In this document: piece after piece, positions 48,968-59,178 of the stretch
How the letters are laid out: each line of letters opens with the position of its first letter
Position numbering within the stretch: position 1 is the stretch's first letter
Assembly: GCA_963774415.1 (NCBI GenBank)
Contig: CAVZEU010000001.1
Span: 744,001-808,000, forward strand
Length of the DNA: 64,000 nucleotides
Reading direction: 5' to 3'
DNA from: SZUA-36 sp963774415
GTDB lineage: Bacteria > Pseudomonadota > Gammaproteobacteria > Xanthomonadales > SZUA-36
Program-made: the position numbers and the translations under genes
The notes under the pieces: model-generated
The model's input: the letters and a program-made list of their open reading frames with translations, nothing else
The model's database searches: none
What the model was told of the DNA's origin: nothing

Positions 48968-49504
48968 ATGAATAAACTGGACAAATTCTTCACAAAGACC
49001 AGTCGGCGCGTTGCTCAGCGTTCGTCCCGGCGCAGTTTCCTGGCCAAGCTCGGCAGCGCCGTCGTCGGCGCTGCCGCGCTGCCGCTGCTGCCGGTTGCAA
49101 GGGGCGCGTCAGAAAAGAACAGCTATCCGGGCGTGGCGCCGCAGAGCACCGGCAACCCGATGGACCCGGGCGACCCGACCCATTGCGATTACTGGCGTTA
49201 TTGCGCGATTGACGGCTTCCTGTGCAGTTGCTGCGGCGGTACCCAAAGCACCTGCCCGCCCGGCTCGCAACAATCGCCCCTGACGTGGATCGGCACCTGC
49301 CATAACCCCGCCGACAACAAGGACTATGTGATTTCCTACAATGACTGCTGCGGCAAGACCTCCTGCGGGCGGTGCCTGTGCAACCGCAATGAAGGCGAGC
49401 GCCCGGCCTACCGGCCACAACAGAACAACGACCTGAACTGGTGCCTGGGTACCCAGAGCGCCGTTTACACGTGCTCCACGTCGGTCATCATCGGTGTCGC
49501 CTGA
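48968..49504 (+). CDS. aauA: Aromatic amine dehydrogenase light chain (TTQ subunit), locus 2
   Basis: The 178-residue precursor has a twin-arginine signal (SSRRSFLAKLG, residues 19-29) and the Cys-rich TTQ domain: CDYWRYCAIDGFLCSCCGG, CHNPADNKDY, NDCCGKTSCGRCLC. The cofactor should form from Trp107 (PLTWIGTC) and Trp158 (NDLNWC). It is closer in pattern to aromatic amine dehydrogenase than to methylamine dehydrogenase. It is highly similar to the locus 1 chain in the core, with a divergent, Pro-rich N-terminal part. A TGATG overlap couples it to a cytochrome c. With no mauE/mauD next to it, maturation probably depends on locus 1. Confidence 0.92.
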   Translation: MNKLDKFFTKTSRRVAQRSSRRSFLAKLGSAVVGAAALPLLPVARGASEKNSYPGVAPQSTGNPMDPGDPTHCDYWRYCAIDGFLCSCCGGTQSTCPPGSQQSPLTWIGTCHNPADNKDYVISYNDCCGKTSCGRCLCNRNEGERPAYRPQQNNDLNWCLGTQSAVYTCSTSVIIGVA

Positions 49505-49971
49505 TGCGGCGGCTGCCCGGGGCCTGCATCATCGCCGCCAGCCTGGTGACCGCCACGGCCTGCGCGCAAGCGGCTGACACCGGCAAGGCGCTGTATCAGC
49601 GCTGTGCCGTCTGCCACCAGCTCGACGGCAACGGCATCCCGGGCGTTTTCCCGCCGCTGAAGAACCGGCTCGCTTTGATCGTGGCCAGCAAGGAAGGCCG
49701 TGATTACGTCACGATGGTCCTGACCGAGGGCCTGGTGGCCAACATCAGCATCGACGGTGTCAGCTACGTCGGCGCCATGCCCGCCCAGGACCTGAGCGAT
49801 GCCGAAGTCGCGCGGGTGGTGCAGTACATCGCAACCGACTTCGGCCGCGCCACGGCAAAGCAGGTGCTGAGCGCCGCGGAGGTCGCCGCCATCCGCGCGA
49901 GGTTCGCCGGCGACAGGGCCGTGCCCGCCAAGGAATTGCGCACCCGGGTCGCGGTGCTCGATGCGCACTGA
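49504..49971 (+). CDS. Periplasmic class I c-type cytochrome, locus 2
   Basis: The 155-residue protein has a signal peptide ending near AQA and one haem site CAVCH (34-38). The expected distal ligand Met92 is present in YVGAMPAQDLSDAEVARVV, as in normal class I cytochromes. Translational coupling to aauA (TGATG) suggests it takes electrons from the TTQ enzyme. The C-terminal half after residue 110 is an extra helix-rich, charged tail. The next cytochrome gene overlaps its end by 11 bases. Confidence 0.88.
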   Translation: MRRLPGACIIAASLVTATACAQAADTGKALYQRCAVCHQLDGNGIPGVFPPLKNRLALIVASKEGRDYVTMVLTEGLVANISIDGVSYVGAMPAQDLSDAEVARVVQYIATDFGRATAKQVLSAAEVAAIRARFAGDRAVPAKELRTRVAVLDAH

Positions 49972-50437
49972 CCCGCCCTCCCCGCTGTTCCGCCCGCTGG
50001 TGGTCCTGCTGGTCGTTCTTGCAGCGCCGCATTGGGCGGTGGCCGCCGGTACGCCGACGCGCCCCCCGCCGGAAACGTTGTGGATGCTGAATTGCCAGGG
50101 CTGCCACCGCGCTAGCGGCCAGGGCACCGCCAATGCCGTGCCCGCGCTCAAAGACGTCGTCGCCCGCTTCCTGTCGGTCCCTGGCGGCCGCCAGTACCTG
50201 ATACGCGTGCCGGGTGTGGCCGGGTCACCGCTCGCCGACGCGCCCTTGAGCGAGGTGGTCAACTGGATGTTGAAACGTTTCGACGCGCGGCATCTTCCCG
50301 AAAATTTCAAACCCTACACGGCCGACGAAGTCGCCGCGTACAGGAAGATGGGCGCCTATGGTGACGAAGCCGGCACGATACGGGCAGCGCTGACGGCATC
50401 CTTTACCGGCCCTGCCCCGGCAAAGCCCCAGCCGTGA
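49961..50437 (+). CDS. Periplasmic c-type cytochrome lacking the methionine ligand, locus 2
   Basis: A 158-residue protein with a signal peptide and haem site CQGCH (45-49). It is homologous to the cytochrome of locus 1 (NCQGCHRASGQGTANAVPALK against YCQGCHLADGAGTPAKVPALK). Where the distal Met-Pro is expected it has AGSPLADAPLSE (Ser89-Pro90). Other Mets exist (42, 103), but not at that place. Two orthologous cytochromes sharing the loss argue that it is functional, perhaps allowing ligand binding or a special role in TTQ maturation or electron transfer. It is the last gene of the locus 2 operon. Confidence 0.84.
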   Translation: MRTDPPSPLFRPLVVLLVVLAAPHWAVAAGTPTRPPPETLWMLNCQGCHRASGQGTANAVPALKDVVARFLSVPGGRQYLIRVPGVAGSPLADAPLSEVVNWMLKRFDARHLPENFKPYTADEVAAYRKMGAYGDEAGTIRAALTASFTGPAPAKPQP

Positions 50438-50519
50438 ACGCTGGCGGGGTCGTTGACAAACGGCGAATTTGAGTCGCACTCGCCCGCCGGCGGTTCAGGG
50501 CCGGATGGCGACGCCTTGC

Positions 50520-50529
50520 TACTTTGGTA
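50520..50529 (+). promoter_or_regulatory. Palindromic box 3 (TACTTTGGTA) upstream of the aldehyde dehydrogenase
   Basis: TACTTTGGTA is the exact reverse complement of box 1 at 42543. It lies in the 179-base gap before the aldehyde dehydrogenase, 87 bases upstream of the start codon, a usual position for an activator site. It links the aldehyde dehydrogenase (and perhaps the TonB receptor behind it) to the LuxR/FIST/kinase regulators. Confidence 0.5.
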
Positions 50530-50616
50530 TTAACCGATTAGACAGAGGTTCAATTCCACTGTCCGCTTGCTTGTGTGATAGTTACGCAAGTATTGGCACG
50601 GAAAAGGAAACAGCGG

Positions 50617-52149
50617 ATGAGCGTTTCAGCAGAGTCTCAAGTGAGCGGCCTGGCCAATGATCCCGGATTGATCTCCGGCGAGGTCGAGGCATTCCTGGCT
50701 TCTGAGAAGAAGCTTTTCATCGGCGGACAATGGGTCGATGCGAATTCAGGCCAGACGTTCGAGGTCACCGATCCCTCGAGCGACCGGGTAATCGCCACGG
50801 CCGCCAAGGGGCAGGCAGAGGATATCGACCAGGCCGTGAGCGCGGCCCGGCAGGCATTCGAAGACTCGGAATGGAGCCGCATGCGCCCGATGGAGCGTGA
50901 ACGGCTGCTGCACAAACTGGCGGACCTGATCGAGGAACACGCCGACACGATCGCCGAAATCGAAGCGCTGGACAACGGCAAATCGGTGGTGATCGCCCGC
51001 CACGTGGACATCAAACTCGCGGTCGAGGTCTACCGTTACATGGCCGGCTGGCCATCGAAGCTCGAGGGCCAAACCCTGCCGATGTCGGGCTCCCTGCTGC
51101 CCGATCACACCTTCGTCGGTTACTCCTTGCGCGAACCCGTCGGTGTCGTCGGCGCGATCATCGCCTGGAATTTTCCGTTCCTGCTGGCCTCGTGGAAACT
51201 GGGCCCAGCGCTCGCGGCCGGCTGCACCGTGGTACTCAAACCCGCGGAAGAAACACCGCTCAGCGCGCTTTACCTGGGGCAACTGATCAAGGAAGCCGGC
51301 TTTCCGGACGGCGTGGTCAACATCGTGACAGGCTTTGGCGATACCGCCGGCGCGGCCCTGTCCGCGCACCCGGACGTGGACAAGGTGACCTTTACCGGGT
51401 CAACCGAAGTCGGCCGCTTGATCGCGCGCGCGGCCGCCGGCAACATGAAAAAAGTCACGCTGGAACTCGGCGGCAAGTCGCCGACCATCGTTTTCGATGA
51501 CGTGGACGCCAAGATGGCCATCGCCGGCGCCGCCAGCGCCATCTTCTTCAACCACGGACAGACCTGCTGCGCCGGCTCGCGCCTGTTCGTGCACTCCAGC
51601 CGTTTCGACGAAATCGTGGAGGGCGTCAGCAACGCTGCAGCCGGTCTCAAGGTCGGCCCCGGGTTGGATCCGGCCACCGAGGTGGGGCCGCTGGTATCGG
51701 CAACCCAGCGCGATCGCGTCATGGCCTATGTCTCCCAGGGCCTCGCCGATGGTGCGGAAGCCATAACCGGTGGGCGCGCGATGGACACCAAGGGTTACTA
51801 TGTCGAACCGACCGTTTTCACGAACGTGGATTCCGCCATGTCGATCGTGCGCGAAGAGATCTTCGGGCCGGTCCTGGTCGCCGAGGCGTTCGACGACCTG
51901 GATGAAATCGCCGCCGCCGCAAACCAGAGCAGCTACGGCCTGGCCGCCAGCATCTGGACGAAAGACATCAGTAGGGTGCACCGCCTGGCACCGAAATTGC
52001 GGGCCGGCACGGTTTGGGTGAATTGTCACAACGTCCTCGACCCGGTCATGCCGTTCGGCGGTTACAAGCAGTCCGGATGGGGGCGGGAATTGGGCAAGGA
52101 AGCGGTGTATTCTTACACCGAAAGCAAGTCTATGTGCATCAATATTTGA
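50617..52149 (+). CDS. NAD-dependent aldehyde dehydrogenase (phenylacetaldehyde type)
   Basis: The 510-residue enzyme has the full ALDH set: PVGVVGAIIAWNFPFLLASWK, FTGSTEVGRLIA, Glu283 in TLELGGKSPTIVF and catalytic Cys317 in FNHGQTCCAGSRLFV, ending with PFGGYKQSGWGRELG. Length and strings fit the betaine/phenylacetaldehyde dehydrogenase group (FeaB, StyD). Between the amine dehydrogenase and the TonB receptor, it would oxidise the aldehyde produced by the TTQ enzyme to the acid. AAGGA precedes the ATG at 50617. A box of the presumed LuxR regulator lies upstream. Exact aldehyde specificity is not decided by the sequence. Confidence 0.9.
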   Translation: MSVSAESQVSGLANDPGLISGEVEAFLASEKKLFIGGQWVDANSGQTFEVTDPSSDRVIATAAKGQAEDIDQAVSAARQAFEDSEWSRMRPMERERLLHKLADLIEEHADTIAEIEALDNGKSVVIARHVDIKLAVEVYRYMAGWPSKLEGQTLPMSGSLLPDHTFVGYSLREPVGVVGAIIAWNFPFLLASWKLGPALAAGCTVVLKPAEETPLSALYLGQLIKEAGFPDGVVNIVTGFGDTAGAALSAHPDVDKVTFTGSTEVGRLIARAAAGNMKKVTLELGGKSPTIVFDDVDAKMAIAGAASAIFFNHGQTCCAGSRLFVHSSRFDEIVEGVSNAAAGLKVGPGLDPATEVGPLVSATQRDRVMAYVSQGLADGAEAITGGRAMDTKGYYVEPTVFTNVDSAMSIVREEIFGPVLVAEAFDDLDEIAAAANQSSYGLAASIWTKDISRVHRLAPKLRAGTVWVNCHNVLDPVMPFGGYKQSGWGRELGKEAVYSYTESKSMCINI

Positions 52150-52183
52150 TTGTGGGGAAACTAACATGCTGGAGGAAATCACA

Positions 52184-54565
52184 ATGTTACAGAAAAAAAT
52201 CAAGGCAAAGAACATCCTCATGGGGTGGTTCCTGCGCTCCCTGGTGACCGTCGTCATGGCTGTACCCGTGGCGAACGGCGTCGCCATGGCGCAGCAGCGG
52301 AAAAGCGCCGACCTGATGGAAGAGATCACGGTGACCGCGCAGAAACGCGAACAGAATGTCCAGGACGTCGGTATTTCCATGACCACGCTCTCGGGAGATC
52401 AGATTCGGGCGCTGGGCTTGACCAACGCACAGGAAATTACCGCGATGTCCGCGGGCGTCAGCACGATGCAGCCGAACGGCGAGGCCAACTACGCCATCGG
52501 CATTCGCGGCGTCGCCAATAACGACTTTACCACCAACGTCGAAAGCCCCGTGGCGATCTATGTCGACGAGGTCTACATCAGCCAGATGTCCGGCGCGGGC
52601 TTCCTGCTGTTCGACATCGACCACGTCGAGCTCCTGCGCGGACCGCAGGGCACCCTGTTCGGACGCAACGCGACGGGCGGCCTCGTCCACTACATCACGG
52701 TGAAGCCGAATTTCGACGGCACCAACGGCTACGGCAGCCTCACCTTCGGCCGTTTCAACCGGATGAAAGTACAGGGCGCCTACGGCACGCAGCTCTCGGA
52801 CACGGTGGCTATACGCGCCTCGTTCGCAACGCACCAGGGTGAGGGCTATGTCAAGAACCGGCTGATGCCGCAGTCCAAGCTCAACAACGCCAATGAATCG
52901 GCAGGCCGCTTCCAGGTGCTGTTCCGCCCGAACGACAAGCTGGACCTGCTGCTGAACGCGCGCTACGGCCACCAGGACATCCGCACGGGTTTCTTCGAGT
53001 ACCAATCAGCCATCTATCCGACCGGCGAGGCCACGCCCGGCGTGCCCAACCCCGACCTGGGCGGTTATGTGGACACCGATCACAATGACTTCGCGGGCGA
53101 CTACGACACGCCGGGGCACAACCGGCTCGACACCCGCGGTTACAGCGGCACGATCCACTACGATCTCGGATTCGGCCAGCTGACCAGCATCACCGACTAC
53201 CAGACGGTCAAGCGCGACTACATCGAAGACTCGGACGCGTCCCCGGTGGACTACTTCCAGTTCTTCCTGACCACCGATGCAAAACAGTTCTCGCAGGAAC
53301 TGCGCATCAACGGCGAGAGCGACCGGCTGAAGTGGGTCGGTGGTTTCTACTATATGAAACTCAACGTGGACGACTCCAACGGCGGCATCACCCGCGGGCT
53401 GTTCAACTCGCTGGCGAGTGTCGGCTTTTTCGGTCCGGAGGCCATTGGCCTGACCGTCGACGATCTCGGCATCAATGGTGTGCGCAATCCTTATTCGACC
53501 GACACCAAGACCTGGTCGCTGTTCGGCCAGCTCGAATACTCGCTGACCGACCAATTCACAGTGATCGGCGGCGTGCGCTGGATCAAGGAAAAGAAATCGC
53601 ATTTCTACCATAATTACATTACGTGGTTCCCGGATACCTCCCGCAGCGGCCAGGACCCGAATGCGACGGATCTGTTCGACGCCATACCGGAGTCGCCGTA
53701 TTCCAACAGCCGCAACGACAGCAACTGGGCCGCGCGGGTGCAGCTCAACTACCAGCCGAGCGACAGCCTGCTGCTGTATACGAGCTGGAACCGGGGTGTC
53801 AAATCGGGTGGGTACAACGCACCGCTGCTGCCCAGCGAATTCGCCCTCACGGACGCGTTCATGACCTACGACCCGGAGAAGCTGGACGCCTACGAGGCGG
53901 GCTTCAAGTGGGACAGCGCGGGCAAGCGCCTGCGTATCAACGGTTCCGCCTACTACTATGACTACCAGAACTACCAGGCCTTTTCCATCATCGGCCTGGA
54001 CACGGCAACCCTGAACGCCCAGGCCAAGGTCAAGGGCTTTGAACTGGAAGCGACCGCCGCGCCGGTCGAAGGTCTCAACCTGCAGTTCGGCGCTGCCTAT
54101 ATCGACCCCGAGGTCACCGATGTACCCGGCCTGACGGTCGGCGCCGACACCAATGGTGACGGTGTCGTCGACGTGCCCGCGATCTTCCCGGGAGCCAAGG
54201 TCAAACCGGTGCAGACCCCGAAATGGAACCTGAACGGCCTGGCGCGTTACGAGTTCGGCGTCGGCTCCGGCAGGCTGGCGCTGCAGGTGGACGCCAACTA
54301 CCGCGCCAAGCATTACTTCGCGCTGACCAACCTGCCGGCATCGACCGGCAGCAGTTACGTCGTCAGCAACGCATCGGCGACCTACTATTTCAAGGATGAC
54401 CAGTGGAGCATGCGCTTCTTCGTCAAGAACCTGACGGACAAGCACTACCTGGTGCAGACCTTCGACCTGTCCGGCACCGTCAGCAACGGCGGCCTGTTTG
54501 GCCTGATCGAGGAGTACTACGGACACCCGCGCATGTGGGGCGTCAACCTCAGCTACGCCTTCTGA
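52184..54565 (+). CDS. TonB-dependent outer membrane receptor
   Basis: A 793-residue receptor. It has a long signal peptide ending near AMA, a TonB-box-like MEEITVTAQKRE, a plug domain (IGIRGVANNDF, VYISQMSGAGF, VELLRGPQGTLFGRNATGG) and a 22-strand barrel ending in the aromatic GVNLSYAF. The ITVTAQKRE-plus-FGRNATGG type is common in gammaproteobacteria that import large organic molecules. It begins 34 bases after the aldehyde dehydrogenase and is probably in the same operon. The start at 52184 has GGAGG upstream. Import of an aromatic amine or related compound is inference; a siderophore role cannot be excluded. Confidence 0.92.
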   Translation: MLQKKIKAKNILMGWFLRSLVTVVMAVPVANGVAMAQQRKSADLMEEITVTAQKREQNVQDVGISMTTLSGDQIRALGLTNAQEITAMSAGVSTMQPNGEANYAIGIRGVANNDFTTNVESPVAIYVDEVYISQMSGAGFLLFDIDHVELLRGPQGTLFGRNATGGLVHYITVKPNFDGTNGYGSLTFGRFNRMKVQGAYGTQLSDTVAIRASFATHQGEGYVKNRLMPQSKLNNANESAGRFQVLFRPNDKLDLLLNARYGHQDIRTGFFEYQSAIYPTGEATPGVPNPDLGGYVDTDHNDFAGDYDTPGHNRLDTRGYSGTIHYDLGFGQLTSITDYQTVKRDYIEDSDASPVDYFQFFLTTDAKQFSQELRINGESDRLKWVGGFYYMKLNVDDSNGGITRGLFNSLASVGFFGPEAIGLTVDDLGINGVRNPYSTDTKTWSLFGQLEYSLTDQFTVIGGVRWIKEKKSHFYHNYITWFPDTSRSGQDPNATDLFDAIPESPYSNSRNDSNWAARVQLNYQPSDSLLLYTSWNRGVKSGGYNAPLLPSEFALTDAFMTYDPEKLDAYEAGFKWDSAGKRLRINGSAYYYDYQNYQAFSIIGLDTATLNAQAKVKGFELEATAAPVEGLNLQFGAAYIDPEVTDVPGLTVGADTNGDGVVDVPAIFPGAKVKPVQTPKWNLNGLARYEFGVGSGRLALQVDANYRAKHYFALTNLPASTGSSYVVSNASATYYFKDDQWSMRFFVKNLTDKHYLVQTFDLSGTVSNGGLFGLIEEYYGHPRMWGVNLSYAF

Positions 54566-54583
54566 AAGCGCGCGTTCGAGGCC

Positions 54584-54626
54584 ACGGGGAACCACCGCCA
54601 GGCGCAGTGGTTCCCCGTCGGCTTTT
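54584..54626 (+). terminator. Rho-independent terminator after the TonB receptor
   Basis: A perfect 12-base-pair stem, ACGGGGAACCAC (54584-54595) with GTGGTTCCCCGT (54607-54618), an 11-base loop, and a short T-run (CGGCTTTT) after it. It begins 19 bases after the receptor stop and should end the aldehyde dehydrogenase-receptor transcript. Confidence 0.85.
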
Positions 54627-54957
54627 CTGCCTTCCCCTCTGCACCAGTGCACTCCGACCGCCCGCCAAGAGCCGCGGACGGGCGGAACGATAGCAAGCCA
54701 AACCAAAAGATAGTGATCCTGACCAACCCGGTCGTGGGCTGCACGCACCGCGTCGCCCGTATTGACGCCCGCGATACCCTCCCTGCGTAACCAAATCCCG
54801 CTCCACTTCGTTTTCTTGAACGAGTTATTTCGGTTCACCTTCTTGGTGGCCCGAAAATTGCATCACTACCATTGAACACGTTGACATGACCTTTGGCATA
54901 TGGGGTCGCATTTACACTGTGTTAGTGTATTACATATATATAACACCGCAGTATAAT
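54627..54957 (+). promoter_or_regulatory. Control region of the RND efflux operon
   Basis: The 330 bases after the terminator hold no gene. Near the end is an inverted repeat TACACT-GTGTT-AGTGTA (54912-54928), then an AT-rich run and a perfect -10 hexamer TATAAT (54952-54957), with ATTACA at the -35 distance (54929-54934). Transcription would begin about 23 bases before the adaptor start at 54987. The repeat just upstream of -35 suits a regulator site; the regulator is not in the window. Confidence 0.55.
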
Positions 54958-54986
54958 TTCCGTCCATGAACAAGCGGGTATCGAGC

Positions 54987-56060
54987 ATGAAAAAATCAGG
55001 ACTATTGCTTTTGCTGGTGCTGGTCGGCGTCGGCCTCCAGGGCTGCATGGGCTCGGCCAACGGCAAGGAAGAGACCCCGGAAAAAGACCAGGCAGCAGCC
55101 ATCCCTGTCGAGGTTGCAACCGTCAAGAATGGTGATATCGCCGCTTTCTACTCCGGCACGACCACGATCGAGTCGGACAAGCAGGCCACGGTCGTATCCC
55201 AGATAACGGGCGTGGTGCTCGAACTGCACGCGGAGGAAGGGGATTTCGTCAAGGCCGGAACCGTACTGGCCAAGGTCGAGACCGACCGCTATCGACTGGA
55301 ACTCGAGCGCGGCGACGCGCTGCTCAAGCGGCTCGAGATGGATTACCAGCGCAAGCGCGAACTGTACCGGAAGCAACTGGTGAGCGCCGACGATTTCGAG
55401 CGCGCGCGGGCGGACTACGAGGCACAAAAGGCATCCGTCGAACTGGCGGAACTGGATTTGCATCATACCAGCATCAAGGCGCCGATCTCGGGCTATGTCG
55501 GCGAGCGCCTCGTTCGCGTCGGCAACCTGGTGACGGTCCACCAGCCAGTTTTCCGCATCAACAGTTACGACCCGCTGCTGGCCGTGCTGCACGTTCCCGA
55601 GCGCGAATTGCGGGTTTTGCACAAGGGCCTTACCGTCAGCGTGAACCTGGGCGCCCTGCCGGACAAGACTTTCCATGGCGAGGTGACCAGGATCAGCCCC
55701 GTGGTGGACCCGGCGACCGGTACGTTTCGCGTTACCGCCGAGATCGATGACCCCCAACATCTGCTCAAGCCCGGCCTGTTCGGCCGTGTCGACATTCTCT
55801 ACGACCAACGCAAGAACGTTCCGCTGATACCCCGCAGCGCAATTGTCACCGAAGACGAAAACAGCCATGTCTTCGTCGTCAAGGATGACAACAACGCCGC
55901 ATTGCAGCCAATCACGCTGGGTTACGAGCGTAACGGCCTGGTGGAGGTCGTCAAAGGATTGAGTCCCGGGGAACGGGTCGTCACCGCCGGCAAGGGCAGC
56001 TTGAGCGATGGCGCCCGCGTGGAAATCGTGGGTCTGCCGCAGGCCCAGCCCCGCACCTGA
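54987..56060 (+). CDS. RND efflux periplasmic adaptor lipoprotein
   Basis: The 357-residue membrane fusion protein has a lipoprotein signal with lipobox LQGC (Cys20). After it come a lipoyl-like half (VVSQITGVVLELHAEEGDFVKAGTVLAKVE), a short coiled-coil hairpin (about 100-150), the second lipoyl half (SIKAPISGYVGERLV) and beta-barrel strings (GEVTRISPVVDPATGTFRVTAE, LKPGLFGRV). It would link the inner-membrane RND pumps to an outer-membrane channel. A Met seven codons earlier (54966) is less likely because it leaves no leader after the promoter. The RND permease gene starts 19 bases downstream. Confidence 0.9.
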   Translation: MKKSGLLLLLVLVGVGLQGCMGSANGKEETPEKDQAAAIPVEVATVKNGDIAAFYSGTTTIESDKQATVVSQITGVVLELHAEEGDFVKAGTVLAKVETDRYRLELERGDALLKRLEMDYQRKRELYRKQLVSADDFERARADYEAQKASVELAELDLHHTSIKAPISGYVGERLVRVGNLVTVHQPVFRINSYDPLLAVLHVPERELRVLHKGLTVSVNLGALPDKTFHGEVTRISPVVDPATGTFRVTAEIDDPQHLLKPGLFGRVDILYDQRKNVPLIPRSAIVTEDENSHVFVVKDDNNAALQPITLGYERNGLVEVVKGLSPGERVVTAGKGSLSDGARVEIVGLPQAQPRT

Positions 56061-56079
56061 TCCAGCAGCCTGGATTCGC

Positions 56080-59175
<3,096 letters not shown>

Positions 59176-59178
59176 GCC

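Noticed and set aside
50541..50572. tRNA-like T-arm sequence (GGTTCAATTCC) upstream of the aldehyde dehydrogenase
   Set aside because: The flanking stem has a mismatch, and no matching acceptor, anticodon or D arm lies upstream, so a tRNA or integration scar is not supported.
52187..54838. Long minus-strand frames opposite the TonB receptor
   Set aside because: The receptor's plug and barrel are intact on the plus strand, and the antisense frames show no motif or ribosome site.
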